Positions 53,737 to 63,102 are shown, counted from the first letter of the stretch. The stretch is DNA of 64,000 nucleotides from Salinibacterium amurskyense (GCF_002797685.1 NZ_PGFH01000003.1:124001-188000), one strand, 5' to 3'. Notes: generated by a model not told the origin, from the sequence alone. Numbers and translations are program-made.

Positions 53737-54345
53737 ATGGCCCCGAGAACCCTAGCCCTCGCGGTCATGGCGCTTCTCCTTGCTGGCTGTGCTGCAGCCC
53801 CAGCAGAATCCATCGCCCCGACGCCCGTGCCGTCCCCGCCGCCCACCGCGGTGATCGATGTGCCCCGCCAGTCGAGCGAACTTGCGCCGGTAGAGCAGCT
53901 TGCTGCCCCGGTTCGCATCCAAATTCCTTCCGTCTCCATCGACATCCAGATCACACCGGTCGGAGTCGAGGATGACGGTCTCATGCAGATCCCCGAAGAC
54001 ATTCGAGTCGCCGGCTGGTACCGCTACGGTCCCTCACCCGCCAGTGACACCGGTTCGACCGTTATCACCGCCCATGTCGACGACTTCGAACAGGGCCTTG
54101 GCCCCTTCGCCTATCTCAAAGAGATGCCAGCGGATGCCGAAATCATCGTGACAACAGATGACGGCGTCGATCACCGCTACGTTCTCGAATCCGTGCAGAA
54201 CATCGAGAAGAAACAACTGCCTCTCGACCAGGTCTTCGACCGCGACGGAGCTCCACGAATTGTGCTCATCACGTGTGGGGGACAGTTCGATCAGAACGTC
54301 TTGAACTATTCTGACAACGTCATAGCGATTGCTAACCCGCTATGA
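53737..54345 (+). CDS. class F-like sortase, predicted lipoprotein
   Basis: A 202-aa extracytoplasmic transpeptidase-like protein. The N terminus has a lipobox LLAGC with Cys18, so it should be lipid-anchored instead of using the usual transmembrane helix. The sortase barrel (about residues 55-200) has IQIPSVSIDIQITPVG, His113 in VITAHVDD and the nucleophile Cys180 in VLITCGGQFD. No Arg occurs after Cys180, where the third catalytic residue would be expected. It lies in the DUF4397-sigma operon, its stop overlapping the sigma gene start (ATGA). Confidence 0.85.
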   Translation: MAPRTLALAVMALLLAGCAAAPAESIAPTPVPSPPPTAVIDVPRQSSELAPVEQLAAPVRIQIPSVSIDIQITPVGVEDDGLMQIPEDIRVAGWYRYGPSPASDTGSTVITAHVDDFEQGLGPFAYLKEMPADAEIIVTTDDGVDHRYVLESVQNIEKKQLPLDQVFDRDGAPRIVLITCGGQFDQNVLNYSDNVIAIANPL

Positions 54346-54926
54346 ACACCCTCAACCGGAGAGCTATGACGGACGACGAAGCCGCAGACGAAGCCCGCAT
54401 GACGCAGGCGTTCATCGCGGGCGACGAAGCGGCGCTCGCGGAGGTGTACAAGCGGTGGTCATCGCTCGTCTTCACACTGGCAGTTCGCTCGCTCGGCGAT
54501 CGCGGCGATGCAGAAGACGTCACTCAGAAAGTCTTCGTCTCAGCCTGGACCGGGCGCTCAAGTTTCAAGCCTGAACGATCGAGCCTGTCGGCGTGGCTCG
54601 TCGGAATCACCAAGAACAAGATCGCCGACGCTCACGAAGCTCGAGCGCGAATTCGCCGGCTTCAAGAAGAACTGGCGTCAACAACTTCGCGGGGGGAGGC
54701 TGTCGTGGAAGACTTCGACTTGGCCGACACCCTGATGGTTGCCGACGAGATCTCTCGCCTTGAGCCGGATGCTCAAGCGATCATGCGATTAGCGTTTTTC
54801 GACGATCTCACCCACAACCAAATAGCCGACCGTCTCGAACTACCTTTAGGCACGGTCAAGAGCCATATCCGGCGCAGTCTGCAACGGATGCGAACACGAT
54901 TGGAGGCGACCTATGCGACACGTTGA
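54342..54926 (+). CDS. ECF-type RNA polymerase sigma factor (SigK-like)
   Basis: A 194-aa extracytoplasmic-function sigma factor. Region 2 (about residues 25-95) has YKRWSSLVFTLAVRSLGDRGDAEDVTQ-type motifs, and region 4 (about 135-190) has the helix-turn-helix THNQIADRLELPLGTVKSHIRR. The gene overlaps both neighbours: four bases with the sortase and 14 with the anti-sigma gene. Pairing with an RskA-domain anti-sigma suggests the SigK-like class and control of the operon's own promoter. Confidence 0.92.
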   Translation: MNTLNRRAMTDDEAADEARMTQAFIAGDEAALAEVYKRWSSLVFTLAVRSLGDRGDAEDVTQKVFVSAWTGRSSFKPERSSLSAWLVGITKNKIADAHEARARIRRLQEELASTTSRGEAVVEDFDLADTLMVADEISRLEPDAQAIMRLAFFDDLTHNQIADRLELPLGTVKSHIRRSLQRMRTRLEATYATR

Positions 54927-55758
54927 TCCTGAGGTCCTTGCGCTGCTCGCCCTGGGTGAGCAAGTTGCCCTCCCCGAAGACAGTGTGCACGTGAGCGAAT
55001 GTGACCAGTGCCGTCGCGAGATCGAAATCCTTGCGCGTGCTGCAATGATTGGCCGTTCCACTTTCGATGCTGGTGAGCTGCTCGAAGCTCCCTCGCGCGT
55101 TTGGGATCGCATCAGCGACGAGTTGGCGCTGACGGTAGATGACGCACGTGCGACATCCGCCCCCGCCGTTGGCGATGCTGACGACAGGGTGCCCAGCGAC
55201 GAACTGGCCCAGAAACGCGTCGAACGCGTCGAACGCGACGATGTCGCAGTGGACGAGTCAACCGCAACGAGCATCGCGGAAAGCGGCACTGTGCACTCTC
55301 TTGCCGAGCGCCGTCGCCGTCCGTGGATCGGCTTTGTTGCTGCAGCGGCCGCCGTCGCCTTGGTCGCGAGCGCCGGTACCGCGCTGTGGGCAACTTTCAG
55401 TCCTGCTGAACAGCCGACCATCCTCGCAAGCGCAACCCTCGAAGCCTTCCCGGCCTGGCCAGATTCCACGGGTGAAGCCAAGCTTGAGCAATTGCCCGAC
55501 GGTACGCGCGTGATCGACGTCAACTTTGATGCTCCCGCGACCGACGGTGGCTACCGTGAAGTCTGGTTGATCACGACGGATGCCACGGCTCTCGTCAGCC
55601 TTGGAATCGTTGAAGGCACCTCAGGCCAGTTCACGGTTCCCGACGGCCTCGACGTTTCGAGTTACGACCTCGTTGACATCTCTGAGGAACAGTTCGACGG
55701 AAACCCGGCTCACTCCGGTGACTCCATCGTGCGCGGTCAGCTCTCCACCGAGGCCTAG
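54913..55758 (+). CDS. zinc-binding anti-sigma factor with RskA domain
   Basis: A 281-aa membrane protein that should hold the preceding sigma factor inactive. The cytoplasmic N terminus carries the ZAS motif H26-x3-C30-x2-C33. A single transmembrane helix (about residues 139-158, after RRRRPWIGF) leads to an extracytoplasmic RskA domain (about 170-280; YREVWLITTDATALVSLGI). Release would be by regulated proteolysis, and a PrsW-type protease is encoded at 39375, though no link is shown. Last gene of the operon. Confidence 0.9.
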   Translation: MRHVDPEVLALLALGEQVALPEDSVHVSECDQCRREIEILARAAMIGRSTFDAGELLEAPSRVWDRISDELALTVDDARATSAPAVGDADDRVPSDELAQKRVERVERDDVAVDESTATSIAESGTVHSLAERRRRPWIGFVAAAAAVALVASAGTALWATFSPAEQPTILASATLEAFPAWPDSTGEAKLEQLPDGTRVIDVNFDAPATDGGYREVWLITTDATALVSLGIVEGTSGQFTVPDGLDVSSYDLVDISEEQFDGNPAHSGDSIVRGQLSTEA

Positions 55759-55802
55759 CGAACGCCGCTGCTGTGCACTGTCGGCGTGAGCCCGAACTCC
55801 GA

Positions 55803-56810
55803 TTAGTCGAAGTGCGTGGTCTCGAGCTGGTGAAGGGCGAGAGCCACGGAGAGCCGGGTGCGACCGCGCGACGTGCGCACGTCAAAGCCGAGTTTCGCGC
55901 TTAACTCTTCTGCCCGCGACTGCACCGTCGAGTGGTGAAAACCGAGGGTCGCTGCTGCTGCCCGAAGGCTCTCGCTCGCGGCCAGAGTGTCGAGCATGGG
56001 CAAGATGCGTGGGGTCTCACGAATAACGACGCCGAGCGACTGGAGGTCGCAATTCTCGGGAGCTCCCGCGGGACTGATTTCGGCGAGCAGCAACAACGAA
56101 CCGAGATCATCCCCGTACAACACGGGCTCATGATCGGAGGTCAGGCGTAGCGCGGTGAGCGCCGAAAGCCACGAGCGCACCAGATCGGCGGGGGAGGCAG
56201 CGATGCCGATGCCGGCGCGCTCTGCTGCCACGGCATCCGTACTGAGCACGATTTCGGCGCGAACGGCGCCAGCGACCGTTGTCATTACGGCAGCAGGGCC
56301 CGCAGCTGCTGTCGTGGTGCTTGCTGGCTGAGTGATCACGCGGTAGCGCGTAGTGCTCACCAAGTGCAGAGAGTGGGCTGCGGCTTGGCGGTGCTCGACG
56401 GTTTCGGTGGGGTCGAGAAGGGTCTCGACGGGATTGCGTAGTGCTTCGGCAGGGCCGGTGCGTTCGAAGAGGATGCTGAGGGCGAGCGCGACACGCTCGA
56501 GAATCATGTCGTCGTTCGCGTGAGCGCCGCCGTCACGTTCGAGCCAGACCGTCCCTCCACCGGTAAGGCTTCGCGCCGGCCACGAAGCGGGGGAGCCAGG
56601 ATCGGCACTGCGGCGTCCACGTTCGTCGACTCGCAGGCTGAGAGACGGCGAGGCCACCCCGGCGGAGCATCCGGCCAGCATACTCGCGCCGCGAACAAGG
56701 ACCTCGGCGTTGGCATGACCGGCGGACAACGCGTCGAAGTATGAGATCACCCGCAAGGTTTCGCTGGCCTCGGGGTCGAGCGCCTTCAAGCGTCCGGCTA
56801 GTTCTTGCAT
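55803..56810 (-). CDS. PucR/CdaR-type helix-turn-helix regulator
   Basis: A 335-aa transcription factor with a C-terminal PucR-type helix-turn-helix (about residues 280-330): ESLRAAAATLGFHHSTVQSR then LGFDVRTSRGRTRLSVALAL. The middle has a divergent GGDEF-like/CdaR domain without recognisable catalytic residues, and the N terminus is a helical region. Ligand and targets are unknown. It is on the same strand as, and downstream of, the esterase gene, so it may regulate that locus. Confidence 0.8.
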   Translation of the reverse strand: MQELAGRLKALDPEASETLRVISYFDALSAGHANAEVLVRGASMLAGCSAGVASPSLSLRVDERGRRSADPGSPASWPARSLTGGGTVWLERDGGAHANDDMILERVALALSILFERTGPAEALRNPVETLLDPTETVEHRQAAAHSLHLVSTTRYRVITQPASTTTAAAGPAAVMTTVAGAVRAEIVLSTDAVAAERAGIGIAASPADLVRSWLSALTALRLTSDHEPVLYGDDLGSLLLLAEISPAGAPENCDLQSLGVVIRETPRILPMLDTLAASESLRAAAATLGFHHSTVQSRAEELSAKLGFDVRTSRGRTRLSVALALHQLETTHFD

Positions 56811-56919
56811 TCTCGTTCCGCCCTCTGTGGTTCGAGCCCTACTCTATTGCGGCCCTGCGAGAACAGACAGTCTCGGTTGGGCTCGAACCACAGTGACGCT
56901 GGGGTGTGCCGGTGGCTGA

Positions 56920-57885
56920 TTAGAGGCCGAGCGTGCGGCGCAACCAGCTGAGTCGAGCATCTTGAGTGGCGACCGATAGCGCGGCGAACGGAGCCAGTAC
57001 ATCGTAGGCATGGAAGCCGCCTGGCCAGACGTGCAGTTCGCAGTCTCCACCTGACGCCCAAATGGTGGAGGCATACGCAACGTCTTCGTCGCGGAACACT
57101 TCTGCAGTGCCCACATCGATGAACGCCGGAGGAAGATTGCTGAGGTCTGTCGCTCGCGAGGGAGCCGCATAGATCGAGACGTCGTCTGTCTTGCGCCGGT
57201 CGCCAAGCAGGGCATCCCAGCCCGTGTCATTGCTGCCGCGATCCCAAATGCCCTTGCCGTCGATCTGATAGCTCGACACGGTGTCATTGCGGTCGTCGAG
57301 CATCGGATAGATCAGCATTTGGGCGGCGAGCGGAGGCCCTTGACGGTCGCGCGCCAGTAACGCCGTTCCGGCGGCAAGACCACCGCCCGCGCTACCGCCC
57401 GCGATGACGAGCTTTTTCGCGTCGATGCCGAGCCGTGCCGCGTTTTCCGCCGTCCACACGAGAGCGGCGTAGCAGTCGTCGACGGGAGCGGGGTCCGGAT
57501 GCTCGGGAGCCAGCCGGTATTCGACCGACACCACCACGGCATCCAACTCTTCGACCCAGTCGAGCATTGTCTCGATACCGCTGAAGCGGTCGCCGAAGAT
57601 CATTCCACCGCCGTGGGTGTGCACAACGCCGACTCCGGCAACGCTGTGATCGTTGCGTTGGAAGAGTGAGACGAGCAAATTCCCACCGGGGCCCGCGAAC
57701 GTTTCCTCGCGATGAGTTATCTTTCGACCAGCGAGAATCTCCTCGAGCGACAGGGTGGGCGCGGCCCGCCGTGGCTGGATCATGTCGGGGGTAATGGTCG
57801 AAGGCTCTTGCTCATTGATGATCGCGAGCGCCGCAGCTAGCTCCACATCGAATGGGGGAGCGGGATGAAACTCAGATGCACTCAT
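56920..57885 (-). CDS. HSL-family esterase/lipase (alpha/beta hydrolase fold-3)
   Basis: A 321-aa hormone-sensitive-lipase-type carboxylesterase. The oxyanion motif is VHTHGGGMIFGD, the nucleophile elbow IAGGSAGGG (family GDSAGG), and the end has GGFHAYDVLAPFA with the catalytic His. The ATG at 57885 has GGAGG upstream; the frame extending to 57972 is rejected. No signal peptide. Divergent from the flavin monooxygenase operon across a 207-bp gap with an operator-like dyad. Confidence 0.88.
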   Translation of the reverse strand: MSASEFHPAPPFDVELAAALAIINEQEPSTITPDMIQPRRAAPTLSLEEILAGRKITHREETFAGPGGNLLVSLFQRNDHSVAGVGVVHTHGGGMIFGDRFSGIETMLDWVEELDAVVVSVEYRLAPEHPDPAPVDDCYAALVWTAENAARLGIDAKKLVIAGGSAGGGLAAGTALLARDRQGPPLAAQMLIYPMLDDRNDTVSSYQIDGKGIWDRGSNDTGWDALLGDRRKTDDVSIYAAPSRATDLSNLPPAFIDVGTAEVFRDEDVAYASTIWASGGDCELHVWPGGFHAYDVLAPFAALSVATQDARLSWLRRTLGL

Positions 57886-57958
57886 GGGGCCTCCATCGGT
57901 TTGCGCCACAGCGGTGTGACGGCCTGCCTCCACGCTAGAGCGTTGCGGCACTGCGCGA

Positions 57959-58008
57959 GTACCGCCACTCATTCCACGATGCCTGCACGTTAACCGCCAT
58001 GTGGCGGT
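57959..58008. promoter_or_regulatory. operator-like dyad between esterase and monooxygenase genes
   Basis: ACCGCC-ATGT-GGCGGT (57993-58008) is a perfect dyad, and the half-site TACCGCCA occurs once more at 57959-57966, about three turns away. The location between divergent genes suggests regulator binding. Confidence 0.4.
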
Positions 58009-58092
58009 ACGGCTCCGGAATTATCGGGAAACAGCGTGGTTGAACGGAATAACTGATTCATCCAGACAGATTTTGGGAGACCGGAGCACACC

Positions 58093-59208
58093 ATGCAGTT
58101 CGGAATTTTCACCGTCAGCGACATCACGACTGACCCGACCAATGGCACGACGCCCACCGAGGCGGAGCGCATCAAGGCCACCGTGACCATCGCCAAGAAA
58201 GCGGAAGAAGTCGGGCTCGATGTCTTCGCCCTGGGGGAGCATCACAACCCTCCGTTCTTCTCCTCGAGCCCCACCACCACGCTGGCTTATATCGCCGCGC
58301 AGACCGAGAAGCTCATCCTCTCGACCAGCACGACGCTCATCACGACGAACGACCCCGTGAAGATCGCCGAAGACTACGCGATGCTTCAGCACCTCTCCAA
58401 TGGTCGCGCCGACCTGATGATGGGCCGCGGCAACACGGGGCCGGTGTACCCGTGGTTCGGCAAAGACATTCGCGAGGGCATCCCGCTCGCCATCGAAAAC
58501 TACTCGCTGCTGCACAAGCTGTGGCGTGAAGAGTTCGTGAATTGGGAGGGCAAGTACCGCACGCCGCTGCAGGGCTTCCAGTCAACGCCGCGACCGTTGG
58601 ATGGCGTGCCTCCCTTTGTCTGGCACGGCTCGATCCGCAGTCCCGAGATCGCTGAGCAGGCCGCGTTTTACGGCGATGGCTTCTTTGCCAACAACATCTT
58701 CTGGCCCAAAGAGCACTACATGCGTCTCGTGAGCTACTACCGTCAGCGCTTTGAGCACTACGGCCACGGCACCGCGGCGCAGGCCATTGTAGGTCTCGGC
58801 GGTCAAGCCTTCATGCGCAGCAACTCGCAGGCGGCTAAGGCAGAGTTCCGCCCGTACTTCGACAATGCTCCCGTGTATGGCCACGGACCTTCGATGGAGG
58901 ACTTCACCGACCAGACGCCGCTCGCTGTGGGCAGCCCACAAGAGGTCATCGACAAGTACGCCGGCATGCGTGAACACTTTGGCGACTACCAGCGCCAGCT
59001 CTTCCTCATGGACCACGCTGGACTGCCGCTCAAGACCGTTCTCGAGCAGCTCGACATTCTCGGTGAAGAGGTCGTTCCCGTACTCCGCAAGGAGTTCGCC
59101 ACCAACCGTCCCGCCGAGGTTCCGGATGCTCCCACTCATGCTTCGCTCGTCGCCAAGCGTGATGCGGCTCTCGCTACCGCCGCGGCCGACGCCCCTGCAA
59201 CCGTCTAG
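58093..59208 (+). CDS. LLM-class flavin-dependent monooxygenase
   Basis: A 371-aa luciferase-like FMNH2-dependent oxidoreductase of the corynebacterial CE1758-type subgroup. It shows the N-terminal QFGIFTVSD strand, LGEHHNPPF (active-site His), a LMMGRGNTGPVYPWFG segment and DHAGLPLKTVLEQL. It depends on reduced flavin from a partner, and an FMN reductase gene follows by 51 bases. Substrate unknown. Confidence 0.88.
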   Translation: MQFGIFTVSDITTDPTNGTTPTEAERIKATVTIAKKAEEVGLDVFALGEHHNPPFFSSSPTTTLAYIAAQTEKLILSTSTTLITTNDPVKIAEDYAMLQHLSNGRADLMMGRGNTGPVYPWFGKDIREGIPLAIENYSLLHKLWREEFVNWEGKYRTPLQGFQSTPRPLDGVPPFVWHGSIRSPEIAEQAAFYGDGFFANNIFWPKEHYMRLVSYYRQRFEHYGHGTAAQAIVGLGGQAFMRSNSQAAKAEFRPYFDNAPVYGHGPSMEDFTDQTPLAVGSPQEVIDKYAGMREHFGDYQRQLFLMDHAGLPLKTVLEQLDILGEEVVPVLRKEFATNRPAEVPDAPTHASLVAKRDAALATAAADAPATV

Positions 59209-59259
59209 CTCCGCTACCGGCTCGCTCCACTCCACTAGCTCCCCAGAAAGAAGCTCATC

Positions 59260-59892
59260 ATGTCCGACGTCAAGAAAATTGCCGTCATCGCCGCTGGCCT
59301 CAGCCAGCCATCGTCCACCCGACTGCTCGCCGACCGTCTCACCGAGGCAACCGTCACCGACCTGCGTGACCGCGGTATCGAAGCCGAAGTGACGGTCATT
59401 GAGCTGCGCGACCTCGCGCACGACGTGACGAACAACCTGCTCACGGGCTTCCCGAGCACCAAGCTCGACGAAGCGATCGCCGCTGTCACCGGCGCCGACG
59501 GGCTTGTTGCCGTTACGCCCATCTTCACGACGAGCTACAGCGGGCTGTTCAAGTCATTCATTGACGTGCTTGACCCGCAATCCTTGACGGATCTGCCGGT
59601 GCTGCTCGGAGCGACCGGTGGAACAGATCGTCACTCCCTCGCGATCGACTACGCGATGCGACCGCTGTTCAGCTACCTGCATGCCGTGGCTGTGCCAACC
59701 GGCGTCTATGCGGCATCCGCGGACTGGGGAAGTGGTTCAGATAGTGCGTCGAGCACTCTTCCGGCACGAATCGCGCGGGCGGCGGGAGAACTCGCGGCGC
59801 TCGCCGCGGCGTCCGATCGTTCGAGCCGGGTTATTGATCCCTTTGCGCTGCCGGAGGGCTTCAGCCCCGTCGGTAGCTTCGGAGCGCAGTAA
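59260..59892 (+). CDS. NADPH-dependent FMN reductase, partner of the LLM monooxygenase
   Basis: A 210-aa flavodoxin-fold reductase of the CE1759-type subgroup. The FMN phosphate loop is AGLSQPSSTRLLADRL, and TPIFTTSYSGLFKSFID and GATGGTDRH complete the flavin site. It begins behind AGAAAG and is surely co-expressed with the monooxygenase to supply FMNH2, forming a two-component system. Confidence 0.9.
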   Translation: MSDVKKIAVIAAGLSQPSSTRLLADRLTEATVTDLRDRGIEAEVTVIELRDLAHDVTNNLLTGFPSTKLDEAIAAVTGADGLVAVTPIFTTSYSGLFKSFIDVLDPQSLTDLPVLLGATGGTDRHSLAIDYAMRPLFSYLHAVAVPTGVYAASADWGSGSDSASSTLPARIARAAGELAALAAASDRSSRVIDPFALPEGFSPVGSFGAQ

Positions 59893-59973
59893 GAACCAGC
59901 CGCGCTGCTCGGCGAACTCCGCGGGGTGCATCCCCGCCGATCTCGCCGGGCGGCAGCGGTCGCTTCGTGTGTT

Positions 59974-60156
59974 TTACCCAGTCTTGCGGCGGAAGTCGCG
60001 CTTGTGATCGGCGCGGTCCTGAGTGCCGTGGATAGCCGATTCGGCGTCCAAATGTCCTGGGCGTGATGTTTCTTTGCCCTGCTTGCGATCAAGCGCCTCG
60101 CGGAACCTGCGCTTGTTCTCTTCGCTCGCAGAGGGGGTTTCTTCTGTGGGTTCCAT
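59974..60156 (-). CDS. DUF5302 small protein
   Basis: A 60-aa highly charged protein of the actinobacterial DUF5302 family: acidic Ser/Glu/Thr N terminus, then KRRFREALDRK, a linker with a short His-containing AIHGTQ and a basic DFRRKTG end. No membrane helix or catalytic motif; probably mostly disordered. Function unknown. It lies alone between the FMN reductase and the pnp leader. Confidence 0.75.
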   Translation of the reverse strand: MEPTEETPSASEENKRRFREALDRKQGKETSRPGHLDAESAIHGTQDRADHKRDFRRKTG

Positions 60157-60477
60157 ACCCGTCAGCGTAGGCCACCTGCATGATAATCAGCGCCGAAACC
60201 GTGTCGTGCGCCAATCTCTAGGGCTTCCCAGACCCCCGGTGCTACGATTGTGAGCAGTTGTCCACGTAGTAGTAGGGCAACAAACGGAGCAGGCTGGCAA
60301 GAAGCTGGTCACCGGTGGTAATTTTCCGAGTCGTTCGGAGGCTTTCTACTGTTGGCCAGACACGCGCCGCCACTCTAGGCATGCGCGTGAACCATCGCGT
60401 CCTTCTGCCCGCTCCTGCTCCTTGACGAGTCGCACACCACACGGGTGCGCGACGTAAAACAAAGGAGAAACCCCCGC
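60157..60477 (+). other. 321-bp region with the pnp leader
   Basis: No gene seen. TACGAT at 60242-60247 may be a -10, giving a leader of about 225 bases. It contains GTTGTCC (60257-60263) pairing with GGGCAAC (60275-60281) and, close to the start codon, GTCGC-ACACC against GGGTG-CGCGAC around 60430-60452. A ribosome site AAAGGAG at 60461-60467 follows. Leader hairpins are the usual target of pnp autoregulation. Confidence 0.5.
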
Positions 60478-62727
60478 ATGGAGGGTCCAGAAATCACATT
60501 CGCCGAAGCCGTTCTCGATAACGGCAAGTTCGGCAAGCGCACCGTGCGCTTCGAAACCGGTCGACTCGCTCAGCAGGCACAGGGTGCCGTTGCCGCGTAC
60601 CTCGACGAAGAAACCATGATCTTGAGCGCCACGAGCGCGGGTAAGCACCCGCGTGAGGGCTTCGACTTCTTCCCGCTCACCGTGGATGTCGAAGAGCGTT
60701 CGTACGCTGCCGGCAAGATCCCCGGAAGCTTCTTCCGCCGCGAGGGTCGTCCCTCGACGGAAGCGATCCTCGTTTGCCGCCTCATTGACCGTCCGATGCG
60801 TCCGACCTTCGTTGAGGGCCTCCGCAACGAAGTTCAGATCGTCATCACCGTTCTGAGCATCGCTCCGGACGAGTTCTACGACGCACTCTCGATCAACGCC
60901 GCATCGCTCAGCACCCAGATCTCAGGACTTCCGTTCTATGGTCCGGTTGCCGGCATCCGCATGGCTCTGATCAACGACCAGTGGGTTGCCTTCCCGAAGC
61001 ACAGCCAGCTTGCTGACGCTGTCTTCGACCTCACCGTTGCTGGCCGCATGGTCACCAACGACCAGGGTGAAGAAGACATCGCCATCATGATGGTTGAAGC
61101 AGAAGCTACCGAGAACAGCTGGGAGCTCATTAAGGCTGGCGCCACGAAGCCCGACGAGGCTGTTGTTGCTCAGGGCCTCGAAGCCTCGAAGCCGTTCCTC
61201 AAGCAGCTCGTCAAGGCTCAGCTCGAGGTCGCCAACAAGGCCGCTAAGCCTGTTGCCGAGTTCAAGCTCTTCCCGCCGTACTCCGACCAGGCGTACAACG
61301 TGGTCAGTGAAATCGCTGAAGCTGAGCTTCGCGACGTCTACAAGATCGCCGACAAGATCGAGCGCCAGACCGCTGATGACGAGCTCAAGGCTCGCGTCAA
61401 GGCTGAGGTTCAGTCCAAGGTTGACGCTGAAGAACTCAGCGAAGACGTACTCGGCATGGTTGGCGGAGCATACAAGGCCGTCAGCAAGAAGGTCATGCGT
61501 ACCCGCGTACTCACCGAGGGCATCCGTATCGACGGCCGTGGCTTGAGCGACATTCGTGCGCTCGATGCTGAGGTCGAGGTCATTCCTCGCGTTCACGGTT
61601 CGGCTATCTTCCAGCGCGGCGAGACTCAGATCTTGGGTGTCACCACGCTGAACATGCTCAAGATGGAGCAGCAGATTGACTCACTGGCACCAGTGACCAA
61701 GAAGCGCTACATGCACCACTACAACTTCCCGCCCTACTCGACTGGTGAGACCGGTCGCGTTGGTAGCCCGAAGCGTCGCGAGATCGGGCACGGCTTCCTC
61801 GCCGAGCGCGCTATCGCACCGGTGCTTCCTGCTCGTGAAGACTTCCCTTACGCCATCCGCCAGGTATCCGAGGCTCTCGGTTCCAACGGTTCGACGTCGA
61901 TGGGTTCCGTCTGTGCTTCGACTCTGTCGCTGCTGAACGCTGGTGTGCCGCTGCGCGCACCCGTCGCCGGTATCGCAATGGGGCTCATCTCCGACGAGGT
62001 CAACGGCGAGACGCGTTACGCGGCTCTCACCGACATCCTCGGCGCTGAAGACGCACTCGGCGACATGGACTTCAAGGTTGCCGGTACGAGTGAGTTCATC
62101 ACCGCTATCCAGCTCGACACCAAGCTCGCTGGTCTGCCGTCGTCAGTTCTCGACGGTGCACTCAAGCAGGCTAAGGAAGCGCGTACCGCGATTCTTTCGG
62201 TGATCAACGCTGCAATCGACGCTCCCGACGAGATGGCCCCCACGGCTCCTCGCGTGATCTCGGTTCAGATCCCGATCGACAAGATCGGTGAGCTCATCGG
62301 GCCCAAGGGCAAGAACATCAACCAGATTCAGGATGACACCGGAGCCGACATCTCGATTGAGGATGACGGAACGGTCTACATCGGCGCTGTCGATGGTCCT
62401 TCTGCCGAGGCTGCACGCGCGGCGGTCAACGCCATCGCGAACCCGCTCAACCCTGAGGTTGGCGAACGCTTCTTGGGTACGGTCGTCAAGATCGCTACCT
62501 TCGGTGCCTTCGTATCGCTCACCCCGGGCAAGGACGGACTGCTGCACATCTCCGAGGTTCGCAAGCTTGCCGGTGGCAAGCGTGTCGAGAACGTCGAAGA
62601 CGTGCTCGGAGTCGGCCAGAAGATCCAGGTTGAGATCACCAAGATTGATGACCGTGGCAAGCTCTCGCTCGCACCCGTCACTGACGAGGCTGACGCAGAA
62701 GCAGCGGCTCCCGCTGACGAAAGCTAA
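60478..62727 (+). CDS. pnp: polyribonucleotide nucleotidyltransferase (PNPase)
   Basis: Phosphorolytic 3'-5' exoribonuclease of 749 aa. The ATG at 60478 follows AAAGGAG; the in-frame extension from 60445 is not needed. Order: RNase PH domain 1 (about 1-230), helical domain, RNase PH domain 2 (about 335-550, with [11 protein letters not shown] and TSMGSVCAS), a KH domain ([17 protein letters not shown]) and an S1 domain near the end ([15 protein letters not shown]). In most bacteria pnp directly follows rpsO; here about 10.7 kb separates them. Confidence 0.97.
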   Translation: MEGPEITFAEAVLDNGKFGKRTVRFETGRLAQQAQGAVAAYLDEETMILSATSAGKHPREGFDFFPLTVDVEERSYAAGKIPGSFFRREGRPSTEAILVCRLIDRPMRPTFVEGLRNEVQIVITVLSIAPDEFYDALSINAASLSTQISGLPFYGPVAGIRMALINDQWVAFPKHSQLADAVFDLTVAGRMVTNDQGEEDIAIMMVEAEATENSWELIKAGATKPDEAVVAQGLEASKPFLKQLVKAQLEVANKAAKPVAEFKLFPPYSDQAYNVVSEIAEAELRDVYKIADKIERQTADDELKARVKAEVQSKVDAEELSEDVLGMVGGAYKAVSKKVMRTRVLTEGIRIDGRGLSDIRALDAEVEVIPRVHGSAIFQRGETQILGVTTLNMLKMEQQIDSLAPVTKKRYMHHYNFPPYSTGETGRVGSPKRREIGHGFLAERAIAPVLPAREDFPYAIRQVSEALGSNGSTSMGSVCASTLSLLNAGVPLRAPVAGIAMGLISDEVNGETRYAALTDILGAEDALGDMDFKVAGTSEFITAIQLDTKLAGLPSSVLDGALKQAKEARTAILSVINAAIDAPDEMAPTAPRVISVQIPIDKIGELIGPKGKNINQIQDDTGADISIEDDGTVYIGAVDGPSAEAARAAVNAIANPLNPEVGERFLGTVVKIATFGAFVSLTPGKDGLLHISEVRKLAGGKRVENVEDVLGVGQKIQVEITKIDDRGKLSLAPVTDEADAEAAAPADES

Positions 62728-62748
62728 GTTCCGCTAAACGCAGGTCAT

Positions 62749-62785
62749 ACTCAGCGCCCATTCTCCTTGAGGATGGGCGCTGAGT
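62749..62785 (+). terminator. terminator hairpin after pnp
   Basis: ACTCAGCGCCCAT (62749-62761) pairs perfectly with ATGGGCGCTGAGT (62773-62785) around an 11-base loop. No T tract. Confidence 0.65.
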
Positions 62786-62916
62786 CGTTAATGGGGCAAC
62801 TGTGTGTCGGGCAGGAAAATTTCTTTTTCACATTCCAGTAAAAATAGGGGTAGTCACCCTAGTCTGCCCTTCGATTGGGTCCCGCTATCGGTGCTCCATG
62901 CCACTATCCTGAGCGA

Positions 62917-63102
62917 GTGACCCGAATCACTACACCTCTTGACGCCTTCATGAGCGACATGCTCCTGTGGCTTGAGACCGCATGGTACCTCTGGGTAGCC
63001 CTCGGCATTGTTGTTGTCGTCGTGGTTGTCAGCGTGGTTGTCGCGAAGATGCGCAGCCGAGGCTACGAACGCGTTCCGCACTACTACCGCCGTAACACCT
63101 AA
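62917..63102 (+). CDS. small single-pass membrane protein
   Basis: A 61-aa protein (GTG at 62917; an ATG at 62950 would give 50 aa) with one very hydrophobic, Val-rich helix (LWVALGIVVVVVVVSVVVA) and a basic cytoplasmic end containing YERVPHYYRRNT. Neither start has a clear ribosome site. Small proteins of this type are common in actinobacteria; not recognised further. Confidence 0.5.
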   Translation: MTRITTPLDAFMSDMLLWLETAWYLWVALGIVVVVVVVSVVVAKMRSRGYERVPHYYRRNT

